This document shows, piece after piece, positions 28,549-35,653 of a DNA stretch of 35,739 nucleotides. Each line of letters begins with the position of its first letter. Position 1 is the first letter of the stretch. The notes beneath the pieces are model-generated. The model had not been told where the DNA came from, did no database searches, and saw nothing but the letters and a program-made list of their open reading frames with translations. The position numbers and the translations under genes are program-made. The DNA lies in the NCBI GenBank assembly GCA_947426355.1, contig CANEDU010000007.1:1-35739 (forward strand). Reading direction: 5' to 3'. The DNA is from an uncultured Adlercreutzia sp. (GTDB lineage Bacteria; Actinomycetota; Coriobacteriia; Coriobacteriales; Eggerthellaceae).

Positions 28549-31501
28549 GCTCACGGTAACCGACGCTCACCTGGCTGAGGCCCTGGCCGGCCGCGCCTAC
28601 CTGCTCTTCGACGGCGGCATGGGCACGCTCGTTCAGGCGGCGGGCCTGCATACGGTGCACGAGGTGCCCGACCTGCTGAATCTCACCCACCCCGACGAGA
28701 TTGCCGCTATCCAGCGACGCTACGTGGAAGCGGGCGCCGACTGTCTTACCACCAACACGTTCAGTGCGAATCGGCTGAAGCTCGCAGGCACGGGTGCCAC
28801 GGTGACCGAGGTGTACGCTGCAGCTGCCGCCAACGCGCGCGCGGCCGGCGCGCGCCTGGTCGCGGGCGATATTGGCCCCACGGGCTCGCTCCTCGAGCCG
28901 CTCGGTGCGCTCACGTTCGAAGAGGCCTACGATATCTTCGCAGAGCAGGCACGCGCTGCCGAGGCCGCGGGCTGCGACCTCATTGTTGTCGAAACCATGG
29001 CCGATTTGCTGGAAGCCAAAGCCGCTGTGCTTGCCGCTGCGGAAACCACCGCGCTGCCCGTCTTCGCCACGATGACGTTCGGCGAGGACGGCCGCACGTT
29101 CCTCGGCACGACGCCAGCCATTGCCGCCACGACGCTCTCGTCGCTTGGCGCTTCGGCAGTGGGCCTCAACTGCTCGCTGGGCCCCACCGAGCTGGCGCCG
29201 CTTGTGAGCGAGATGGCGCCCCATAATCGGGCTCTTATCATGGCCCAGCCCAATGCCGGATTGCCCCGTATCGAGGCGGGCGAGACGGTCTTCGATGTGG
29301 GTCCTCAGGACTTTGCCCAGGCCATGGAGGCAATTCTGGACGCCGGCGCCACGATTGTCGGCGGATGCTGCGGTACCACTCCCGACCATATCGCCGCGCT
29401 GCGCGCCGTTCTCGATCGGCGGATGAAGGTGTCCGCCGCGGAAGAAGCGAAAGAATCTCACGCAGGCACCCCCCGCGCTCCCCATGCGCGCTATCGCCCC
29501 GCTTTTACGGTGACCTCTGCCCAGCAGATGGTGGCGCTGCCGAGCGGCGAGGCGCGTATCGCGGTCATTGGCGAGCGCATCAACCCTACGGGGAAGAAGA
29601 AGCTGAAGGCCGCTCTGCAGGCCGGCGATGTGGACTATCTTGTAGCCGAGGCGGCCGCCCAGCAGCGAGCCGGCGCCGATATTCTAGATGTGAACGTCGG
29701 CGTGCCCGGTCTTGATGAGTCGGCGCTGCTTTCCCAGGTCACGCGCACGCTGCAGAGCACGGTGCCCCTGCCTTTGCAGTTGGATTCTTCCGACCCAGCA
29801 GCCATCGAGGCCGCCGCTCGCGCCTATGCGGGCCGGCCCATGGTGAACTCCGTGAACGGCAAAGCCGACAACCTTGCCGCCGTGTTGCCTGTGGTGGCGC
29901 GCTATGGCTGCACGGTCGTCGGCCTCACCTTGGACGAGGGCGGCATTCCCCCCACGGCTGAGGAGCGCCTGGCCATCGCTGAGCGCATCGTGGATGCCGC
30001 CGAAGCGCACGGCATTCCCCGCGAAGATGTGGCCATCGACTGCCTCGTTATGGCCGCTGCTACCAACCAGCGCGAGGTGCGCGAGATTCTGCGCGCCGTC
30101 GCACTGGTGAAGGAGCGCCTCGGCGTGCGCACGGTGCTCGGCGTGTCGAACGTGAGCTTCGGTCTGCCGGCGCGTCCGCTTGTGAACAGCACGTTTCTTG
30201 CTGCCGCCTTCGGCGCCGGTCTCGATATGCCCATTTTGAACCCGCTGAATGCCCGGTATCGCGACACGGTTGCCACCTTCCGCATCCTCAACGGCCAAGA
30301 CGTGGGCTGTCGCGCCTTTTTGGAAGACTGTGCCAATGCCCAGGACCCCTACGAAATCGCTGCTAGCGGAGCTTGTGTTGGCGGCGCCCCCATGGGCGGA
30401 AGCGCCGCCGCTCCCGGAAAAGTGGGCGAAAACGCCGCCGCTCCCGGGCAAACGGGCGGAAGCGTCGCCGTTCCCGGAAAAGTGGGCGAAAACGCCGCCG
30501 CTCCCGGGCAAACGGGCGGAAGCGCCGCCGTTCCCGGGCGCGTGGGCGGAAACGCCGCCGCTCCCGGACAAGCGCGTGGAAACGTGGGCGGAAACGCCGC
30601 CGTTCCCGGACAAATGGGCGGAAACGCCGACGCTTCCGGCCCCCTGGGCGAAGGCCTGGTCGCCTGCCCCATCCCGATTAGCGCTGCTTTCGCCGCCATT
30701 CCAGAGACGGTCGCCGCGCTGGCCGAATATGTGCTGGAAGGTCGCGGCGCGCCGGTGGCAGCTACGACTGAGGCGCTGCTGGCAACCTACGACGGGCTGG
30801 CCATCATCAACGATATCTTCGTCCCCATTCTCGATGTTGTTGGACAGAAATACGACGACGGGACGTTCTTCTTGCCCCAGCTCATGGCTTCGGCCGAAGC
30901 GGTGAAAGCGGGCTTCGACCTCATTCGCGACCACAATGCCGCAGCCTCTGCGTCTCCCGCGACCTCTCCTGCAGGGGGCGACTTCAGTCGCGCCTCGTCC
31001 TCGGGTAAGGGTGCCGCCTGGGAGGGCGAGCTACCGTCAGCCCCTACAGAGGGAAGCGCCGTTTCGATGGGCTCTTCCTCCGCAGGCGGCGATTCCGGTC
31101 GCCCTTCGCGCTCCAGTGCGGGCGAACGCTCCATCATCGTGGCGACGGTGCAGGGCGATATCCACGACATCGGCAAGAATATCGTGAAGATGCTCCTGGA
31201 AAACTACGGCTTTTCCGTTGTTGACCTGGGGCGCGACGTTGCCCCCGAGGCGGTCGTCGATGCCGCTCGCGAAAGTGGCGCGCGTCTCATTGGACTCTCG
31301 GCGCTCATGACCACCACGGTCGGCGCCATGGAGCGCACGATTAAGCTCGTGCATGAGCAGCTGCCCGGCGTGGCCGTCATGGTGGGTGGTGCTGTGATTA
31401 CCCAGGAGTTCGCCGACCAAATCAACGCCGATTACTACGCCAAGGACGCCGCCGCCTCCACCCGCATCGCCTCTGCCTTCTTCGAAGGCGATCCCTCCTG
31501 A
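28532..31501 (+). CDS. metH: Cobalamin-dependent methionine synthase lacking the activation domain
   Basis: 989 aa from ATG 28532 (AAGGAAGG upstream). Domains: homocysteine-binding barrel (about 20-300) with Zn ligands Cys214 (GLNCSLGP), Cys279 and Cys280 (GGCCGTTPDH); pterin-binding barrel (about 340-605, GERINPTGKKKLK, DVNVG, QLDSSDP); cobalamin cap (about 715-802); cobalamin Rossmann domain (about 867-985) with D876-x-H878-x-x-G881 supplying the lower axial His. The C-terminal activation domain is absent and encoded by the preceding gene. Two long inserts are unusual: residues about 612-708, a 10-residue Gly/Ala/Pro repeat between pterin and cap domains, and about 803-866, a Ser/Gly stretch between cap and Rossmann domains. 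Both fall at domain boundaries, so catalysis is probably preserved. Confidence 0.95.
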   Translation: MATPRKLTVTDAHLAEALAGRAYLLFDGGMGTLVQAAGLHTVHEVPDLLNLTHPDEIAAIQRRYVEAGADCLTTNTFSANRLKLAGTGATVTEVYAAAAANARAAGARLVAGDIGPTGSLLEPLGALTFEEAYDIFAEQARAAEAAGCDLIVVETMADLLEAKAAVLAAAETTALPVFATMTFGEDGRTFLGTTPAIAATTLSSLGASAVGLNCSLGPTELAPLVSEMAPHNRALIMAQPNAGLPRIEAGETVFDVGPQDFAQAMEAILDAGATIVGGCCGTTPDHIAALRAVLDRRMKVSAAEEAKESHAGTPRAPHARYRPAFTVTSAQQMVALPSGEARIAVIGERINPTGKKKLKAALQAGDVDYLVAEAAAQQRAGADILDVNVGVPGLDESALLSQVTRTLQSTVPLPLQLDSSDPAAIEAAARAYAGRPMVNSVNGKADNLAAVLPVVARYGCTVVGLTLDEGGIPPTAEERLAIAERIVDAAEAHGIPREDVAIDCLVMAAATNQREVREILRAVALVKERLGVRTVLGVSNVSFGLPARPLVNSTFLAAAFGAGLDMPILNPLNARYRDTVATFRILNGQDVGCRAFLEDCANAQDPYEIAASGACVGGAPMGGSAAAPGKVGENAAAPGQTGGSVAVPGKVGENAAAPGQTGGSAAVPGRVGGNAAAPGQARGNVGGNAAVPGQMGGNADASGPLGEGLVACPIPISAAFAAIPETVAALAEYVLEGRGAPVAATTEALLATYDGLAIINDIFVPILDVVGQKYDDGTFFLPQLMASAEAVKAGFDLIRDHNAAASASPATSPAGGDFSRASSSGKGAAWEGELPSAPTEGSAVSMGSSSAGGDSGRPSRSSAGERSIIVATVQGDIHDIGKNIVKMLLENYGFSVVDLGRDVAPEAVVDAARESGARLIGLSALMTTTVGAMERTIKLVHEQLPGVAVMVGGAVITQEFADQINADYYAKDAAASTRIASAFFEGDPS
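30393..30655 (+). repeat. 30-bp tandem repeat array within metH
   Basis: About eight units of consensus G(T)GGGCGGAA-CGCCGCCG-TCCCGG-AAA encode a ten-residue G-G-N/S-A-A-A/V-P-G-x-V/T motif. Some adjacent 60-bp blocks are identical, indicating recent duplication. Confidence 0.85.
30964..31106. repeat. REP-like palindromic units, B-A-B, inside metH
   Basis: Unit B at 30964-30996 (GGGCGACTTCAGTCGCGC core), unit A at about 31019-31057 (GGGCGAGCTACCGTCAGCCC core), unit B at 31073-31106 (GGCGATTCCGGTCGCC core). The B cores are themselves palindromic. Encoded peptides (SPAGGDFSR, W-E-G-E-L-P-S-A-P-T-E-G, SAGGDSGR) echo those of the activation-domain gene. Confidence 0.7.
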
Positions 31502-31571
31502 CGCAAGAACACCCTCGTCGCCCGACGCAGCGAGGCACGAGGTACACGGCCGTGCAGGACGCGGCACAGGC

Positions 31572-31616
31572 GGCGTTGCGCGGCATGGCGTTGCGCGGCA
31601 TGGCGTTGCGCGGCAT
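31572..31616 (+). repeat. 15-bp tandem repeat, three copies
   Basis: GGCGTTGCGCGGCAT occurs three times in perfect tandem (31572, 31587, 31602). Degenerate GCGCGGCAT copies follow further downstream, for example near 31770 and 31790. Confidence 0.92.
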
Positions 31617-31837
31617 GGCACGGCGCGGAGCGGCACCGTGCGGGATGGGGCATGCGAGACGTTGCGCGACACGGAACGAGGAGCCATGCGAGTTGGCACG
31701 CGGCGCGGTGCGAGGCACGAGATGGGAGCCATGCGGGACGCCACGTGGCACGGAATCACCACGCTGCGCGGCATCGCCTGACACTGCGCGGCATGTCAGG
31801 GAGAGCCTGGGCGCGAGGAACTTGGCCAAATATGCGG

Positions 31838-31938
31838 GATATGGACACTCCGAGCAGCCCTCTTGGCTCGCAAGAGCCAAGAGGGCCCAGGTCAGATTTT
31901 CCGATTGGCGCAAAACGCGGAACAGAAGTGTCCATATC
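31838..31938. repeat. 11-bp inverted repeat enclosing a 13-bp GNRA hairpin
   Basis: GATATGGACAC (31838-31848) pairs with GTGTCCATATC (31928-31938). Inside, GCCCTCTTGGCTC (31857-31869), loop GCAA, GAGCCAAGAGGGC (31874-31886) make a perfect 13-bp stem with a stable tetraloop. No strong T-run follows, so a structured RNA or distal terminator is possible. Confidence 0.85.
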
Positions 31939-32022
31939 GGCCGTTTCTGGCCGATTTCCCCCGGCGCGCGTCCATATCGGCCGTTTCTGGCCGATTTCCC
32001 CCGGCGCGCGTCCATATCGGCC
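31930..32022 (+). repeat. 40-bp tandem repeat, 2.3 copies
   Basis: Two identical 40-bp units start at 31930 and 31970 (GTCCATATCGGCC..., ending CCCCCGGCGCGC), with a partial third at 32010-32022. Each full unit holds the dyad ATCGGCC-GTTTCT-GGCCGAT. There are no spacers, so this is not a CRISPR array. Confidence 0.93.
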
Positions 32023-32150
32023 AAATTTGCCCAGTTTCGCCGCGCGTATGTCAAATATCGGGGCTTTGGACACGACGGAGGAGCGAAGCGCCCCGACGCG
32101 CTATCATGGAAGCATTCGCAACCCGCATTGATCGGAGAAAAGGAGCCTCC

Positions 32151-32468
32151 ATGGGGAAGAAGGACGTTGAAGCCCTCGAGATCACCATCGACGAGCTGCC
32201 CACTTACCTGCACACGAACCACTCCATTTATATGGAAGTGGCCGACGGGCTGTACTACCTCACTGACGTGAACGACCGCTACTGGCGCGCCCAGGACACC
32301 AACCGGTTCAACGAGAAGGGCCACTATGTTGATGCAAGCCCGCTCGTCCCCACCATCGCTGAGTTTCTCGATCTGCCCTTCCATGAGGGCAAATCCGTGA
32401 ATGACCTGTTTGCCGAAGCCACCTTCTATGCTTCCGGCGACGGCAAGGACATGCCCGAAAATTTCTAG
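32151..32468 (+). CDS. Small acidic hypothetical protein
   Basis: 105 aa from ATG 32151, preceded by AAAAGGAG. The protein is soluble and acidic with no signal, span or Cys. It reads like a compact alpha/beta fold: ALEITIDELPTYLH, SIYMEVADGLYYLTDVND, YWRAQDTNRFNEKGHYVD, then helical IAEFLDLPFHEGKSVNDLF. Codon use matches the neighbours, which supports a real gene. No family is recognised. It sits between a repeat locus and the Mrp-type ATPase gene, 144 bp apart with a hairpin and promoter between, so it is probably a separate transcript. The aromatic-rich centre suggests ligand or protein binding, but this is conjecture. Confidence 0.75.
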   Translation: MGKKDVEALEITIDELPTYLHTNHSIYMEVADGLYYLTDVNDRYWRAQDTNRFNEKGHYVDASPLVPTIAEFLDLPFHEGKSVNDLFAEATFYASGDGKDMPENF

Positions 32469-32499
32469 CCCTCGCGATGCTCTCGCTGAAACAGGAAGA

Positions 32500-32532
32500 C
32501 AGTGCCGCGCCGAGCCATCGGTTGCGGCACTG
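32500..32532 (+). terminator. Hairpin after the small hypothetical gene
   Basis: CAGTGCCGC (32500-32508) pairs with GCGGCACTG (32524-32532) across 15 nt. The following TTGCGTTGTG is only moderately T-rich, so termination may be weak. Confidence 0.45.
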
Positions 32533-32549
32533 TTGCGTTGTGCTATGAT
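32522..32549 (+). promoter_or_regulatory. Candidate promoter of the Mrp-type ATPase gene
   Basis: TTGCGG (32522-32527), 16-bp spacer, TATGAT (32544-32549). The -35 overlaps the right arm of the preceding hairpin. Confidence 0.45.
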
Positions 32550-32612
32550 GCCCAGCGAACTATTCTCGAGCGGCCATAAAGCTGCTGACCAGTGACAAGA
32601 AAGAAGGAAATC

Positions 32613-33461
32613 ATGGCAGAAGAATGCTCGCATGAGTGCTCCAGCTGCGGCGTGTCCGGCTGTGGCGATCGTACCGCTGAGGCGGGTCCCAGCACTCTTG
32701 AGCCCAACAAGCGCACCAACGTCAAGCACGTCATCGGCGTGGTGTCCGGCAAGGGCGGCGTGGGCAAATCCCTCGTGACCAGCCTGCTTGCCTCCGAGAT
32801 GAACAAGCGCGGCCATAAGGTGGCCATCCTGGATGCTGACATCACCGGCCCGTCCATCCCGAAGTCCTTCGGCGTGGATGCGCGCCTGACGGCCGACGCC
32901 GACGGCATCAACCCGGCTCAGTCCGCCAGCGGCATCGAGGTCATGTCCGTGAACCTCATGCTGCCCGAGGGCGACATGCCCGTGGCTTGGCGCGGACCGG
33001 TGGTCACGGGCGCCATCAAGCAGTTCTGGCAGGAAGTGAACTGGGGCGATGTGGACTACATGTTCGTCGACATGCCTCCGGGAACCTCCGATGTGTTCCT
33101 CACCGTGTTCCAGTCGCTGCCGGTGGACGGCATCGTCACCGTGTCGGCTCCGCAGGAGCTCGTGGCCATGATCGTGGGCAAGGCCGTGAACCTGGCGAAG
33201 TCGCTGGAGGTGCCGGTGGTGGGCCTCGTGGAAAACATGGCCTACTTCAAGTGCGACGAGTGCGGCAAGGAGCACCACATCTTCGGCGAGCCCCAGGGCG
33301 CGGCCGTGGCCGAGAAGTACGGCATTCCCGCCGTGGCCACCCTGCCCATGGATCCCTCCTTCGCTCGTCTGGTGGACGAGGGCAAGGTGGAAGCCTACGA
33401 AGTGGAAGGTGCGCTGGACGGTATCATCGACCAGATTATCGCCACCACTGAAGCCGCGTAG
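32613..33461 (+). CDS. Mrp/NBP35-type P-loop ATPase, iron-sulfur carrier
   Basis: 282 aa from ATG 32613 (AGAAGGAAATC upstream). The deviant Walker A is SGKGGVGKS (45-53), followed by AILDADITGPSIPKSFG and YMFVDMPPGTSDV, all Mrp hallmarks. An N-terminal Cys cluster (Cys5, 9, 12, 17 in CSHECSSCGVSGC) recalls the NBP35 ferredoxin-like motif. The paired Cys214-x2-Cys217 (CDEC) is where dimers of this family bind a bridging [4Fe-4S] cluster. The protein probably carries Fe-S clusters to apo-proteins; the many Fe-S subunits encoded in this window are plausible clients. It is monocistronic, with a tRNA gene downstream. Confidence 0.93.
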   Translation: MAEECSHECSSCGVSGCGDRTAEAGPSTLEPNKRTNVKHVIGVVSGKGGVGKSLVTSLLASEMNKRGHKVAILDADITGPSIPKSFGVDARLTADADGINPAQSASGIEVMSVNLMLPEGDMPVAWRGPVVTGAIKQFWQEVNWGDVDYMFVDMPPGTSDVFLTVFQSLPVDGIVTVSAPQELVAMIVGKAVNLAKSLEVPVVGLVENMAYFKCDECGKEHHIFGEPQGAAVAEKYGIPAVATLPMDPSFARLVDEGKVEAYEVEGALDGIIDQIIATTEAA

Positions 33462-33481
33462 AATTTTTTTCAAAAAAGTTC

Positions 33482-33509
33482 TTGCGCGATGCGAGCACTG
33501 TGTTAATAT
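33482..33509 (+). promoter_or_regulatory. tRNA-Ala promoter
   Basis: TTGCGC (33482-33487), 16-bp spacer, TAATAT (33504-33509), about 18 bp before the tRNA. An A/T tract (TTTTTTTCAAAAAA, 33467-33480) just upstream could act as an UP element and weakly as the mrp transcript end. Confidence 0.55.
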
Positions 33510-33526
33510 AGTCCTCGCACTTTTTC

Positions 33527-33602
33527 GGGGCCTTAGCTCAGCTGGGAGAGCGCATGGCTGGCAGCCATGAGGTCAGGGGTTCGATCCCCCTAGGCTCCAC
33601 CA
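33527..33602 (+). tRNA. tRNA-Ala (anticodon GGC)
   Basis: 76 nt with CCA encoded. Acceptor GGGGCCT pairs with AGGCTCC (one G-U). D-loop AGCTCAGCTGGGAGAGC; anticodon stem CATGG/CCATG with loop CTGGCAG (anticodon GGC at 33560-33562); T-arm AGGGG-TTCGATC-CCCCT. It reads GCC/GCU alanine codons, GCC being very frequent in this DNA. Confidence 0.97.
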
Positions 33603-33925
33603 AACTTTCAAGCCCGCCTTATGGCGGGCTTTTTTTGTCGATGCTGCAGGTTCATAAAATGACCCACTATCTCGTCTTTTAAGGTTCTTTCAGAAACTTT
33701 ACAGGTATGTGCGGAAATTGTTGCAGGGGTGTGTGGCCTGGGTGATTCGCTTCACCTTTCGCGCGCGCATTGGAATAATGGCGCCCTAACCTGACGAAAA
33801 GGTTACAATATCCAGTTAGCGCTCATGAAGGAAGGGCGGGAACCCCGCGGAGGGAGCGGGAGCGCGCTCAATGAGCCCTGCGTTGGCAATAGGGCCGACG
33901 CAACGTCATGAAAGGTTGAGGATAA
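33603..33925. other. Region between tRNA-Ala and the parvulin-type lipoprotein gene
   Basis: 323 bp, no gene seen. It holds the tRNA terminator, an AT-richer stretch with a candidate -10 (TACAAT, 33804-33809) but no clear -35, and a G-rich leader. In the leader TGCGTTGGC (33879-33887) pairs with GCCGACGCA (33894-33902), just before the ribosome site GAGGA. Confidence 0.6.
33610..33636 (+). terminator. Terminator of tRNA-Ala
   Basis: AAGCCCGCC-TTAT-GGCGGGCTT, nine pairs (33610-33631), then further Ts to 33636. Confidence 0.93.
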
Positions 33926-35287
33926 ATGAACGTTACCTCGTTCAAGAGCTCTGCTCTGAAGAGCGTCGGAGCGGTTTCGCTCTGCGTCGCTCTCGGCGCT
34001 GGCCTGGTGGGCTGCGGCGGCGGCGAAGGCGGTGCCGGTGGCGCCGTGGCTGCCACGGTCAACGGCCAGGAAATCATGGAGCAGACGGTCACCGATTACG
34101 TGGCCGACTTCCGTGCCAACACGTCCCTCGAGACGGACGAGGCTTGGGGTGAGTGGATGGTTGCCAATGGCTACACCCCTCAGTCTGTCCGCGAGGAAGT
34201 TATCGACTACTATGTGAACCAGGACCTCTACGAGCAGGCTGCCAACGAGTATGGCGTTGCCGTCGAGCAGGCCGATGTGGATGCCGCTCTGGAGGAGACC
34301 AAGGCGATGTTCGAGTCCGAGGAGGCCTTCCAGGAGGCTCTCGAGGCGTCGAACATGACTGAGGAGTCTTACATCGAGGACGTTATTCGTCCGAATCTGC
34401 TGCAGACCAAGCTCGCCGAGGCCGTTTCTGCTGAGGAGTCCGGTGCCGAGGGCGAGGATGCCCAGCTGGCTCAGGCTCAGGCCATGGCTGATCAGTGGAA
34501 TGGCGCCAAGCGCTCCAGCCACATCCTGCTCCAGGCTGAGGAGGGCGAGGACGACGCTGCTCTGGCCGCCCGCGCTCAGGCCCTGCTCGACCAGATTAAC
34601 GCTGGTGAGATCAGCTTCGAGGATGCTGCCGCCCAGAACTCCACCGACACCGGCTCCGCTGCCAACGGTGGTGATGTGGGTTGGGACGCCCTGACCACCT
34701 TTGTGACCGAGTACCAGGATGCCCTGAACGGCCTCGAGAAGGACCAGATCGTTGCCGAGCCCGTGAAGAGCGAGTATGGCTACCACATCATCAAGGCGAC
34801 GGATGTCTTCGAGGTTCCCGAGGGTGGCATTACCTCTATGGATCAGGTGCCGGCCGAGTTCCAGGATTACCTGACCGCCATGGAGCAGAGCAACTCTTCG
34901 CAGAACTTCTCCACCTGGTTCCAGGAGTATCGTGACGCTGCCGATATCGTCATCAACGAGATGCCCGAGGGCCTGCCCTACGATATCGACCTGACCCCCT
35001 ACGAGGAGGCTGCCGCCGCTGCTGAGGGCACTGAGACCGAGCCTACGGGCGTCGAAGATCAGGCCGCGGCCGACGCCGCCGCTGACGCTGCTGCTGCCGA
35101 CCAGGCTGCTGCCGACGCCGAGGGCGACGCTGCCGCTGATGCTGCTGCCGAGGGCGACCAGGCTGCCGCCGATCAGGCCGCTGCCGATGCTGCCGCCGAC
35201 CAGACCGCTGCCGACCAGGCCGCTGCGGACGCCGCTGCCGACCAGGCTGCTGCGGACGCCGCTGAGGGCGAGGCTGCCCAGCAGTAA
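33926..35287 (+). CDS. Parvulin-type peptidyl-prolyl isomerase lipoprotein (PrsA/SurA-like) with Ala/Asp tail
   Basis: 453 aa. Signal peptide with lipobox LVGC, lipidated Cys at 30, then a Gly-rich linker. Residues about 40-190 are a SurA/PrsA-like helical domain (VNGQEIMEQTVTDYVADF). Residues about 195-293 form the parvulin domain, opening RSSHILLQ and closing EYGYHIIKATD. A helical segment follows (to about 370), then a low-complexity tail built from A-A-A-D-Q and A-A-D-A units through to the C-terminus. Such lipoproteins fold secreted proteins outside the membrane. The tail is strongly acidic and absent from PrsA; it may span or contact the cell wall. GAGGAT lies before the ATG, and a strong terminator follows. 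Confidence 0.88.
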   Translation: MNVTSFKSSALKSVGAVSLCVALGAGLVGCGGGEGGAGGAVAATVNGQEIMEQTVTDYVADFRANTSLETDEAWGEWMVANGYTPQSVREEVIDYYVNQDLYEQAANEYGVAVEQADVDAALEETKAMFESEEAFQEALEASNMTEESYIEDVIRPNLLQTKLAEAVSAEESGAEGEDAQLAQAQAMADQWNGAKRSSHILLQAEEGEDDAALAARAQALLDQINAGEISFEDAAAQNSTDTGSAANGGDVGWDALTTFVTEYQDALNGLEKDQIVAEPVKSEYGYHIIKATDVFEVPEGGITSMDQVPAEFQDYLTAMEQSNSSQNFSTWFQEYRDAADIVINEMPEGLPYDIDLTPYEEAAAAAEGTETEPTGVEDQAAADAAADAAAADQAAADAEGDAAADAAAEGDQAAADQAAADAAADQTAADQAAADAAADQAAADAAEGEAAQQ

Positions 35288-35313
35288 AACCGAACTTCAT
35301 ATCGGTTCTTTCG

Positions 35314-35346
35314 AGGGCCCGTGCAAAGCGCACGGGCCCTTTTTTA
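35314..35346 (+). terminator. Rho-independent terminator of the parvulin-type gene
   Basis: AGGGCCCGTGC pairs with GCACGGGCCCT (11 bp, loop AAAGC), followed by TTTTT. It begins 27 bp after the stop. Confidence 0.93.
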
Positions 35347-35515
35347 CGTCAAAAATTGCGAGATGCGGCCCATAATTGGCCGAATAGCCATTCAAAAGAA
35401 GAGCGTTAGCCTGTCAAAATATGAGAAAATCGCTTAGCGCATCACAATTCAGCGTCTTTCCAGCCATAAGCCGACGACATCTTTAGCCAAATAATGCCCT
35501 GTTCAAGCCACTTAA

Positions 35516-35557
35516 GTAACGTGAAGGTAACGTCGCCGTCAACCTGCCGTTACCTTC
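35516..35557. promoter_or_regulatory. GTAACG repeat cluster, candidate operator
   Basis: GTAACGT occurs at 35516-35522 and 35527-35533, 11 bp apart, one helical turn. GAAGGTAACG (35523-35532) pairs with CGTTACCTTC (35548-35557). Direct half-sites on one helix face plus an inverted copy suggest a regulator site for the gene right of the window. Confidence 0.5.
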
Positions 35558-35605
35558 TGGACAACATGAAGAAAAGTTTTAGAATTCGTTACTAAGTGTC
35601 AATGT

Positions 35606-35653
35606 ACGCAAATTGCGTCTTGATGAGGGAAAATGTCAGGGTTTTGCCTCATC
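35606..35653. promoter_or_regulatory. Palindrome ACGCAA-A-TTGCGT followed by leader hairpin
   Basis: ACGCAA/TTGCGT (35606-35618) is perfect around one base. Directly after, GATGAGGGAAAA (35622-35633) pairs with TTTTGCCTCATC (35642-35653), 11 of 12 positions. The hairpin could be in a transcript leader. Confidence 0.45.

Larger units (their letters stand above)
31502..32150. other. 649-bp gene-free repeat locus after metH
   Basis: No ORF here has a ribosome site or plausible product; long open frames are repeat-driven (R/A/T/C-rich). The first 300 bp are T-poor, with degenerate GCGCGGCAT and GGCACG words. The remaining 350 bp hold a GNRA hairpin, an 11-bp inverted repeat and a 40-bp tandem repeat, each listed below. 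Confidence 0.7.

Noticed and set aside
31930-32022. Possible CRISPR array
   Set aside because: Units are directly joined without unique spacers, there are only 2.3 copies, and no cas gene is present.
31756-32073. 105-codon minus-strand frame with G-R-Y-G-R-A-P-G-E-I-G-Q-K repeats
   Set aside because: The peptide repeat is only the translation of the 40-bp DNA repeat, and no convincing ribosome site was seen.
31552-32271. 239-codon plus-strand frame through the repeat locus
   Set aside because: It overlaps the real small gene out of frame and is made of translated repeats (ALRGM units).
31422-33473. 683-codon open frame on the minus strand
   Set aside because: It runs across the repeat locus, the small hypothetical gene and the Mrp-type gene in antisense; the product is repetitive or composition-driven.
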